Positions 24,809 through 31,953 of a stretch of DNA of 64,000 bases are shown here, piece by piece. The notes beneath the pieces are model-generated. The model was not told the origin of the DNA. It ran no database searches and saw only the letters and a list, made by a program, of their open reading frames with translations. How positions within the stretch are numbered: position 1 is the stretch's first letter; each line of letters begins with the position of its first letter. The translations under genes and the position numbers were made by a program. This stretch comes from Henriciella sp. (lineage in GTDB: Bacteria; Pseudomonadota; Alphaproteobacteria; Caulobacterales; Hyphomonadaceae), in the NCBI GenBank assembly GCA_030066975.1, contig JASJAO010000008.1, positions 1 through 64,000 of the forward strand. The letters run 5' to 3'.

Positions 24809-25234
24809 ATGTTTGAAATCATCCGCGATTTCGGTCAGGCGAGCGCCGCCCTGCTGCTCGGCCTCGCCACCGGGGCAGGCTGGGTCGCCGCCATCATTGC
24901 GCCAAACAGTTTCTACGATGAGCTGGAGGATAAGAGCGCCGATGAACAGGTCCGCGGCCTGCTGAAAGCGGTCTCCGGGCCGGTCACCTTTGTCCTGCTG
25001 GCGGCAGGCGCGCTCGCCATTCTCGGCAATGCCTATGCCGCTGGCGTCACCGCCTTGCTCGCCGCGTTTGGCTTCTTCTCCAACAGCTGGACCCTTGCGC
25101 CGCACAAGAAAAAGGAAGCGGCAAAAGTTACCCAACGCCGTCACAAGACCAAGCGTGTCGTCGCCGTCAGCCTGACCCTGATCTTTACGCTGGTCACGGC
25201 AATTGGGGCGGTGCTGGCCGTGTTTGGCCTCTAG
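24809..25234 (+). CDS. Small integral membrane protein of unknown function
   Basis: The 141-residue protein has four hydrophobic segments (about 10-32, 57-76, 77-92 and 117-138). A charged stretch between the third and fourth (HKKKEAAKVTQRRHKTKRVV) is probably cytoplasmic. No family was recognised. It has no strong ribosome binding site. It lies between the divergent SDR and an NTF2-like protein. Confidence 0.65.
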   Translation: MFEIIRDFGQASAALLLGLATGAGWVAAIIAPNSFYDELEDKSADEQVRGLLKAVSGPVTFVLLAAGALAILGNAYAAGVTALLAAFGFFSNSWTLAPHKKKEAAKVTQRRHKTKRVVAVSLTLIFTLVTAIGAVLAVFGL

Positions 25235-25316
25235 CGCGCAAAGGCTGCCCTCGCGCCCCGGCTGGACATTGTGCGCCCAAACTCGCAGTCTGGCAGGTAA
25301 AGATCGGGAGGCCTCA

Positions 25317-25742
25317 ATGGACCATGATATCGCTCTGTCGGGATATCAACCTAACCTGCAGCGCTGGTTTGATTGGATGACCGGCAGCCATGATGACGGC
25401 GCCTTACGTGACATGCTGCACGAGGATGTCGTGTTTCGCAGCCCCGTCGTGCACACGCCGCAGGAAGGCAAGGCGATCACGTTCGCTTACCTGTCAGCGG
25501 CAGGACAAACACTGGGCAGCGACGCGTTCAAGTACACGCGCGTATTCGATTGCGGCGACCGTGCCGTGCTGGAGTTTGAGACCGTCATGGACGGTATTCA
25601 GGTCAATGGCGTTGATATGATCGAATGGGACGCCGACGGCAAAATCACTGACTTTAAAGTCATGGTCCGGCCGCTGAAAGCGATACAGGTGGTGCACGCC
25701 CAGATGGGACAAATGCTGGAGCGTATGAAAGCGGGTGCATAA
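25317..25742 (+). CDS. NTF2-like / SnoaL-like protein
   Basis: The 141-residue cytoplasmic protein has the cone-shaped NTF2 fold pattern: helical start (YQPNLQRWFDWMTGS), then LRDMLHEDVVFRSPVVHTP, and C-terminal strands RAVLEFETVMDGIQVNGVDM and KITDFKVMVRPL. Members act as small isomerases, hydrolases or binding proteins, and the particular role is not visible. GGGAGG precedes the ATG at 25317. The next gene starts inside its last codons, so they form an operon. Confidence 0.8.
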   Translation: MDHDIALSGYQPNLQRWFDWMTGSHDDGALRDMLHEDVVFRSPVVHTPQEGKAITFAYLSAAGQTLGSDAFKYTRVFDCGDRAVLEFETVMDGIQVNGVDMIEWDADGKITDFKVMVRPLKAIQVVHAQMGQMLERMKAGA

Positions 25743-26277
25743 TCCCCCGCCAACACTGATCACCAGGCGTCTGACCTTAAAACCGCAGACCCTGGAGGAT
25801 TTTGACGAGGTCGCAGCGCTTTGGGCGGACGAGGCGGTCGTGCGCTTCATTGGCGGTCAGACCCGGGATCGCCAGGATGCCTGGTTTACGCATTTGCGAA
25901 ATCGCGGGTTCTGGGACCTGCTCGGCTATGGCTACTGGATCGTGCGCGAGCGCAAAAGCGGTGCCTTTGTCGGTGAGGCGGGCTTTGCCGACTTCATGCG
26001 TGGTATGCAGCCCGATATTTCTGGACGGCCCGAGGCGGGTTGGGCACTCGCCCAATCGGCCTGGGGGCAGGGCTATGCCACCGAAGCTGTATTGGCGGCG
26101 CACCAGTGGCTGGATGAGGTCCACCCCGGTCGCTCCACCTGCATCATTGACCCAGATCACGCCGTCTCAATCCGGATCGCGGCGAAGGCCGGTTACCGCG
26201 AATGGGGCCCAGCGGACTATCGCGGCAGCCCGGTCCTGGTGTTCGAGCGCGAACCACCCTCACCACGAACCCCCTAG
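25735..26277 (+). CDS. GNAT-family N-acetyltransferase (RimJ/RimL-like)
   Basis: The 180-residue protein begins with the RimL-type start ([20 protein letters not shown]). Its acetyl-CoA loop is [18 protein letters not shown], and a final strand carries [10 protein letters not shown]. Such enzymes acetylate amino groups of proteins or small molecules; the target is not evident. The GTG at 25735 overlaps the stop of the NTF2-like gene, indicating translational coupling. Confidence 0.86.
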   Translation: MHNPPPTLITRRLTLKPQTLEDFDEVAALWADEAVVRFIGGQTRDRQDAWFTHLRNRGFWDLLGYGYWIVRERKSGAFVGEAGFADFMRGMQPDISGRPEAGWALAQSAWGQGYATEAVLAAHQWLDEVHPGRSTCIIDPDHAVSIRIAAKAGYREWGPADYRGSPVLVFEREPPSPRTP

Positions 26278-26309
26278 CCGCAGGCCGCGAGTTTCTCTAT
26301 TCAGGGGCC

Positions 26310-27272
26310 ATGACAACGACTTATCTCGATTTCGAAAAGCCGCTTGCCGATCTTGAAACCAAGATTGCCGAGCTGGAAGCGGTCGCGCTGCAGGAGGGTG
26401 GCCCGCAAATCTCTGATGAGCTGAAGAAGCTCAAGGACAAGGCGGCCAAGCAGCTGAAGGATCTTTATGCTTCGCTCAGCCCATGGCGCAAAACACAGGT
26501 CGCTCGACATCCTGAGCGCCCCCATTTTAGCGATTATGTTGAAGGCCTGTTTGAGGACTTTCAGGAACTGGCGGGTGACCGGGTCTACGGCAATGATGAG
26601 GCCGTGATTGGCGGGCTGGCCCGGTTCAAAGGCCAGTCAGTTGTGGTCATCGGGCATGAAAAGGGTCGCACCACGGAAAGCCGCCTGCGCCACAATTTCG
26701 GTATGGCGCACCCGGAAGGCTATCGCAAAGCCGTCCGCCTTATGGATCTCGCTGAGCGTTTCAACCTGCCGGTGATTACAATGCCGGATACCGCCGGGGC
26801 CTATCCCGGCAAAGCCGGTGAAGAACGCGGTCAGGCCGAAGCCATTGCCCGCGGTACAGAGCGCTGTCTCACACTGCCCGTGCCGATCGTCACGCTCGTC
26901 ATCGGGGAAGGCATGTCCGGAGGCGCCATCGCGATTGCCGCGGCCAACCGGGTGATGATGATGGAACATGCCATCTATTCGGTCATCTCGCCGGAAGGCT
27001 GCGCTTCCATTCTCTACCGCGACGCCGCTAAAGCGCGCGAAGCGGCGGAAGCGATGAAGATCACGGCCAAGGATCTGATGAAACTGAAAGTCATCGATTC
27101 CATCGTCAAGGAGCCGGTGGGCGGCGCTCATCGCGATCCCAAGAAAGCCCTCGCAAATGCCGGCAAGGCGATCGACAAGGCCCTGAAAGAGCTGAGCGGC
27201 ATGACCCCGCTGGAGCTGAAGCAGCAACGCCGCGAGCGCTTCTACGCGATTGGCCGCGAAGGTCTGAACTGA
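26310..27272 (+). CDS. accA: Acetyl-CoA carboxylase carboxyltransferase subunit alpha
   Basis: AccA (320 residues) works with AccD to transfer the carboxyl group from biotin to acetyl-CoA, the first step of fatty acid synthesis. The start [22 protein letters not shown] is typical. The crotonase-like core shows [43 protein letters not shown] and [12 protein letters not shown]. The ATG at 26310 matches the family length; an upstream opening to 26202 overlaps the acetyltransferase. A strong terminator follows. Confidence 0.97.
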   Translation: MTTTYLDFEKPLADLETKIAELEAVALQEGGPQISDELKKLKDKAAKQLKDLYASLSPWRKTQVARHPERPHFSDYVEGLFEDFQELAGDRVYGNDEAVIGGLARFKGQSVVVIGHEKGRTTESRLRHNFGMAHPEGYRKAVRLMDLAERFNLPVITMPDTAGAYPGKAGEERGQAEAIARGTERCLTLPVPIVTLVIGEGMSGGAIAIAAANRVMMMEHAIYSVISPEGCASILYRDAAKAREAAEAMKITAKDLMKLKVIDSIVKEPVGGAHRDPKKALANAGKAIDKALKELSGMTPLELKQQRRERFYAIGREGLN

Positions 27273-27304
27273 CCCGCAGTTTTCGAAATCAAGATCCAAA
27301 CAAA

Positions 27305-27332
27305 AAAAGGCCGCTCCGGGGAGCGGCCTTTT
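27305..27332. terminator. Bidirectional rho-independent terminator
   Basis: A perfect 12-bp stem (AAAAGGCCGCTC with its complement) has a CGGG loop and T runs on both strands. It sits between the stops of convergent accA and the TonB-dependent receptor and can end both transcripts. Confidence 0.92.
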
Positions 27333-27352
27333 CTCGAGTGTGGTGTTCGACG

Positions 27353-30253
27353 CTAGAATGTGTGCGTCACGCCGACCTTGATCATACGCCCGAACGGACT
27401 GTGCGTGTAGGCATCATAGTTCAGGTCGGTTGAGGCCTGTGGCGGGTCCTCATCCGTGAAATTGATCGCCGAGATCGAAAAACGCGTCCGCTCATCGAAC
27501 AGAGACAGATTGTAGGTCAGATCATGTGTGATCTGGCTGTCAATCTCTGCCAGTTCCGGGATCGACGGGGCAGCATCCTCGTAATCGTTCACATAGCGCA
27601 AGGTATAGCGCAGAGAGTGAGGCCCGCGATTATACGTTGCAAACGCGTTGGCACGAAGATCAACAATCGTCTGGAACGGCGTGCCTTCGTTCAGGAAGCC
27701 GACAAAGTCGCCGCCCTCAGCCAGAACAACGCCGTTGATGTCGACGAAATCATCGGACTCATACTCGATCGTGTACGTGCCATCGATCCCGACAGAGGCG
27801 TCTGCGCCGCCAAGATCAAAGCTGTACTCGCCGAAGAAATCGATCCCGGAGGTAACAATGTCACCGCCATTGATCCAGTTACGCTCGACCCGCTCAATCG
27901 AGTCAGGGGACGTGTTGACCGGGAAGATGTGTGAGGCAATCGCCTCACAGTCTGCGGCTGAGCGTGTCGTCGCACCGCCAACACAATCCTGATAAGCGGC
28001 AACGATCTGACCGGCACTCTCCAATTGCAGCGGGTCGGTGAAGTCGAACCGCCAGTAGTCGACAGAGGCGCGAATGTTCGCATTGTCGAACAAGACACCG
28101 AAATTGGTCGCAAAGGCTTTTTCCGGCTCCAGATCAGGATTGCCGAGCGTATCCACCGCCTTGAACGCGTTGGTCGGTACGATGAACTCGAGAGTCGTGC
28201 TGCGATTGTCCAGGAATGGCTGAGGCGGGGCCCGGAACGTGGTCGAAGCCGACCCTCTGAACGCCAGGTTCTCGGTGGCCTGGAACTTCGCCGCAATCTT
28301 TGGATCGAGCGTTGATCCAACATTACCGCCATAGTCTTCAAACCGACCGGCCAACTGAATGTCGAGACGATCACTGATTGGCAGGGCCAACTCGACAAAT
28401 CCGCTATAGACTGTCCGCTCCAATGACGTGTTCGTGCTACCGGCAAGGAACGCGAACTGTCCTGTTGGTGACGAGCAGGAATCATTTCCAACTGCCGTCG
28501 TATTACCATTGGTGATCGACGCGGGATTGTTGAATGGACACGGATTTATGTCGAGATTGGCATTTTCGGAGATGCCGAATTCGAACTTCTCGTTCCGGGT
28601 CTGCAAGCCAGCCGCCCAGCCCATGGTGCCACCGCTGAACTCAACCCCGGTCATGCCGCTGAACACAGCATCGAAAACCAGCAGCTCATCGGTGGTATCG
28701 GTCACGATCGTGTCGGTCAGCCAGTCAAGCAGTTCTGGTGAATTCGCCACATCGGGATTGTATTGCGGATTGGTCGCGCCATTCACCGCAGAGACCTCAA
28801 TCGCGTTAGACATCGGGTTGTAGTACTCACAAGGTCCGACCCCGGGCGTGCCGGTCGCCGGATCACACCCTGGTCCGCCGAGACCGTCGAGGGCAAAGGC
28901 AAAGTTCTCAACCAGCATGTCATCTGTTTCAGTATGCCGTTCGCGCTGCGACCAACTCACCGAGACGTCATAATTCAGACCATCGTTGAACAAGGTGCCT
29001 TCCAGGCCAGCGACGAGACGAGACTGCTCGGTCTCACGTACGCCCTTGTTGGGTTCGCCGTCCAATCCGGCCACGCCGGCAAAACGACCCCAGAACGCAT
29101 AATCGTCTGTCGGACCGAACGCCGCCAATTCCGCCGCATATCCGGGATTCTGATCGAAGAAATCGACCAGGCCAGGGTGATCAGCGTCAATGCGCGTATC
29201 TACCAGAGATTGCGGTGGATAGGAGGGTGACGTGTTCCACTCATCCATGCTGAGGTCTGAATAAGCAGCTTGCGCCTTGAACGTCATTGTATCGGAAACA
29301 TCATAGCTGAAGTCGCCAAGCAGCTTGATCGTCTCTGTTTCCTCAACCAGATTGTCGAAATACGTGTACTGGAAGCGGCAGAAGTCTGATCCGAGCGACG
29401 CGATTGAAGTCACATGTCCGCCAAGCGCCTCACAGTTCGGATCAGCCTGTCCAAACACAACGGCAGACTGACCGATCGAATCCGCGATCGGGATCGCGTT
29501 CGGATTGATCAGAGTGCCGGGATTACCAATCGATGACCAACCCCCTTGCGGGTTTGAGTTAAAGTCGAGAAGCGCCCAGTCTTTCTCCTTGATATCAAGC
29601 TCGCTGCGCAAGGCATACTCGCCCGATACGACAAGGTTTGCGCGGTCGCTGGCCCAACCGCCAATCGCAGCAATCTCGGTGTCCCCGTCGGAACCATCAA
29701 TGAATTTGTGACTGGCGCTAACTTCGAAACCTTCAAAATCATCGCGTGTGATAAAGTTGACCACGCCGCCAATCGCGTCCGAGCCGTATAGCGCTGCAGC
29801 GCCATCTTTCAGAACTTCGATCCGGCCAACTGAAATGTTCGGAATGAAATTGACGTCAGTACCAATCGTCGCGGAGCCGACATGACGGTTCCCGTTCAAC
29901 AGAACCAGCGTACGGGCCGAGCCAAGTCCCCGAAGGTTGATGGTCGTCGCACCTTCATTGCCCTGACCGCCGCGCGTATCGAACTGGTTCGTCTCGCCGA
30001 TCAGACCCTGGGTTGAGGGCAAGTCGCGCAATATCTCGTTGATTGACGGTGACCCTACAGCGATCAGATCCCCCTGATCGAGGACATCGACCGGCAGCGC
30101 CGCATCTTCGGGTGTGCCCGGGATGAAAGATCCCGTGACGGTCACCTTATCAAGTGTGCGATCGCTATCTTCGACCTGCGCGGCTGCCGTGCCGGCAACG
30201 GCTGACATGGCGGCAAACGACGCGCCAAAGATCAGCTTTCTTCCTAATGACAT
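27353..30253 (-). CDS. TonB-dependent outer-membrane receptor
   Basis: A 966-residue receptor with a signal peptide (MSLGRKLIFGASFAAMSAVA...AAAQ). The plug domain shows VTVTGSFIPG, INLRGLGSARTLVLLNGNR and RIEVLKDGAAALYGSDAIGG. The barrel ends SPFGRMIKVGVTHTF with a terminal Phe. It belongs to the same broad subtype as the receptor at 1693-4410 but is clearly a distinct sequence. It is divergent from selO, and the 227-bp gap holds CGCAACA repeats that may be operators. The substrate is unknown. Confidence 0.93.
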   Translation of the reverse strand: MSLGRKLIFGASFAAMSAVAGTAAAQVEDSDRTLDKVTVTGSFIPGTPEDAALPVDVLDQGDLIAVGSPSINEILRDLPSTQGLIGETNQFDTRGGQGNEGATTINLRGLGSARTLVLLNGNRHVGSATIGTDVNFIPNISVGRIEVLKDGAAALYGSDAIGGVVNFITRDDFEGFEVSASHKFIDGSDGDTEIAAIGGWASDRANLVVSGEYALRSELDIKEKDWALLDFNSNPQGGWSSIGNPGTLINPNAIPIADSIGQSAVVFGQADPNCEALGGHVTSIASLGSDFCRFQYTYFDNLVEETETIKLLGDFSYDVSDTMTFKAQAAYSDLSMDEWNTSPSYPPQSLVDTRIDADHPGLVDFFDQNPGYAAELAAFGPTDDYAFWGRFAGVAGLDGEPNKGVRETEQSRLVAGLEGTLFNDGLNYDVSVSWSQRERHTETDDMLVENFAFALDGLGGPGCDPATGTPGVGPCEYYNPMSNAIEVSAVNGATNPQYNPDVANSPELLDWLTDTIVTDTTDELLVFDAVFSGMTGVEFSGGTMGWAAGLQTRNEKFEFGISENANLDINPCPFNNPASITNGNTTAVGNDSCSSPTGQFAFLAGSTNTSLERTVYSGFVELALPISDRLDIQLAGRFEDYGGNVGSTLDPKIAAKFQATENLAFRGSASTTFRAPPQPFLDNRSTTLEFIVPTNAFKAVDTLGNPDLEPEKAFATNFGVLFDNANIRASVDYWRFDFTDPLQLESAGQIVAAYQDCVGGATTRSAADCEAIASHIFPVNTSPDSIERVERNWINGGDIVTSGIDFFGEYSFDLGGADASVGIDGTYTIEYESDDFVDINGVVLAEGGDFVGFLNEGTPFQTIVDLRANAFATYNRGPHSLRYTLRYVNDYEDAAPSIPELAEIDSQITHDLTYNLSLFDERTRFSISAINFTDEDPPQASTDLNYDAYTHSPFGRMIKVGVTHTF

Positions 30254-30292
30254 TTAATTCCTCCGTTTCAGGCCAGATTCTCTGATACAGCT

Positions 30293-30299
30293 CGCAACA
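30293..30299 (-). promoter_or_regulatory. CGCAACA half-site upstream of the TonB receptor
   Basis: A single copy of the half-site found as full inverted repeats at 30361 and 30554. It lies 40 bases upstream of the receptor start. Taken alone it would mean little. Confidence 0.25.
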
Positions 30300-30360
30300 C
30301 TGCGTTTCTGGCTCCACTTCTACACTATGTGTAAGTTGAACGACTGGAAGAGCTGATGTT

Positions 30361-30375
30361 TGTTGCGGCGCAACA
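30361..30375. promoter_or_regulatory. TGTTGCG-N-CGCAACA palindrome between the TonB receptor and selO
   Basis: Seven-base perfect arms around one base, in the shared divergent promoter region. A second inverted repeat with the same arms lies in the selO coding start. The repetition supports a protein binding site rather than chance. Confidence 0.45.
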
Positions 30376-30480
30376 CGAAAGATGTGACAGCGTTCGTCAG
30401 CTTGTCGGCGAATATTGCCGGTTTACGTCCGTAACCAGAAACGATACCGGGTTTTCCCAGAAGCGCAGGCGATTTCGTCC

Positions 30481-31878
30481 ATGAGTATTCCATTTCTAGA
30501 GATTTCTGACGTCTTCGCAGACGCAGCAGAGCCGGCAACTTTTCCTCAGGCTGTGTTGCGCTATCGCAACACGCGCTGGGATGGCGAGGTCGGCCTCGCA
30601 GACTTAACCGATGAAGACTGGGTGACTCACTTCGCGCGGTTTGCGCCTCTGCCGGGAAATCTCGGCGCGCCTTTGGCGCAGCGTTATCACGGCCATCAGT
30701 TTCACGTTTACAATCCGGACCTTGGCGACGGGCGCGGATTTCTGTTTGCGCAAGTGCGAGATGGTCAAAACCGCCTGCTCGATCTCGGCACAAAGGGCTC
30801 CGGACAAACGCGCTGGTCACGCCAGGGCGATGGCCGCCTGACGCTGAAAGGCGGCGTGCGGGAAATCCTCGCGGCGAACTATCTCGAAGCGCTTGGCGTG
30901 AACACGTCCAAACCTTTCTCACTGATCGAAACCGGAGAGCCTCTGCATCGTAATGATGAGCCGTCTCCGACACGGTCCAGCGTTCTGGTGCGTCTGTCGC
31001 ACAGCCATATCCGGTTTGGAACGTTTCAGCGCGCCGCCTATCACGATGATGCCCACAGCATGGCGCGCCTGATCCGGCACGTCATCAGGCACTATTATCC
31101 CGATTGCGAGGACGAAGCGCTCGCGATCGCCGCGCCGGCCCTTTTTCAGCGCATTGTCGAACAGACGGCCCGAATGATCGGGCAATGGATGGCCGTTGGC
31201 TTTGTGCACGGCGTCATGAACACGGACAATTTCAACATTACCGGCGAGACCTTCGATTTCGGGCCGTGGCGCTTTCTTGAGACGAGCGACCCCAATTTCG
31301 TGGCCGCCTATTTTGATCGCCAGGGTCTCTATCGGTTCGGGCGCCAGCCGACCCAAGGCATATGGGCGCTGCAACAGCTCGGCGGGGCGATCAGTCTGGT
31401 CTGCGAAGAACAGGATCTGTCGGAGGCTCTGAAAGCCTATGAACCAGCTTATCAACAGAGCTTTGCCCGGCATACGCTGGCGCTGCTCGGGCTTCTGGGT
31501 GGGGCGAGCCTGCAAGATGATCTGCGTTTCCTTCAGACCCTGTATGGCTGGCTCACGGAAAGCCAGGCCAATTGGCAGCAGGTCTTTTTCGACTGGTTTG
31601 GCGGCGAAGCAAGCCTGGCGCGTGCCAAAGACAGCCCCATCGCCGCCCAATATGATCAGACCAGCTTCGTCTCCGTCCGCGAAGGTCTGACAGCCCGGTC
31701 ACCCGATCGGCCTGAGCGGTTGAACGCCTCCTATTTTCAGAACGCCAAACCGGTCACGCTCGCAATCGACGCCGTCGAAGCTCTGTGGGCGCCAATCGCC
31801 GAACAGGATGACTGGTCTCAGCTGGAGGCGACGCTTGCCCATATCGAAGCGGCGCGTGCAGCCTATGCTGGGCTTTGA
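30481..31878 (+). CDS. selO: Protein adenylyltransferase SelO
   Basis: SelO (465 residues) is a pseudokinase-fold enzyme that transfers AMP to Ser, Thr or Tyr of proteins and is linked to redox homeostasis. Family motifs are QRYHGHQFHVYNPDLGDGRG, LGTKGSGQTRWSRQGDGRLT, and the active-site segment VHGVMNTDNFNITGETFDFGP. The ATG at 30481 begins the usual family start; an opening to 30415 is not supported. No selenocysteine motif is present near the C-terminus, as in many bacterial members. An inverted repeat lies at codons 25-31. Confidence 0.93.
   Translation: MSIPFLEISDVFADAAEPATFPQAVLRYRNTRWDGEVGLADLTDEDWVTHFARFAPLPGNLGAPLAQRYHGHQFHVYNPDLGDGRGFLFAQVRDGQNRLLDLGTKGSGQTRWSRQGDGRLTLKGGVREILAANYLEALGVNTSKPFSLIETGEPLHRNDEPSPTRSSVLVRLSHSHIRFGTFQRAAYHDDAHSMARLIRHVIRHYYPDCEDEALAIAAPALFQRIVEQTARMIGQWMAVGFVHGVMNTDNFNITGETFDFGPWRFLETSDPNFVAAYFDRQGLYRFGRQPTQGIWALQQLGGAISLVCEEQDLSEALKAYEPAYQQSFARHTLALLGLLGGASLQDDLRFLQTLYGWLTESQANWQQVFFDWFGGEASLARAKDSPIAAQYDQTSFVSVREGLTARSPDRPERLNASYFQNAKPVTLAIDAVEALWAPIAEQDDWSQLEATLAHIEAARAAYAGL
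30553..30572. repeat. Second inverted repeat (GTGTTGCG/CGCAACAC) inside the start of selO
   Basis: Perfect 8-bp arms around CTAT. The arms contain the same TGTTGCG/CGCAACA half-sites as the palindrome at 30361-30375, 180 bases upstream. It could be an mRNA hairpin or a downstream operator allowing looping. Confidence 0.4.
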
Positions 31879-31953
31879 CAGGGCGTTAACCAAGCAAACA
31901 TAGGCTTTCGCGTGGATCAGTCTGGTTTTTGGTCTGAGTGAGATGCGCCGCCC

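Noticed and set aside
23591-25144. A longer 517-residue reading of the SDR gene.
   Set aside because: The extra N-terminal part has no family match, while a Tat signal and AGGAG mark the start at 24592.
30320-30973. A 217-codon open frame on the minus strand upstream of the TonB receptor.
   Set aside because: Most of it is antisense to selO, and the proline/arginine-rich translation is typical of a shadow.
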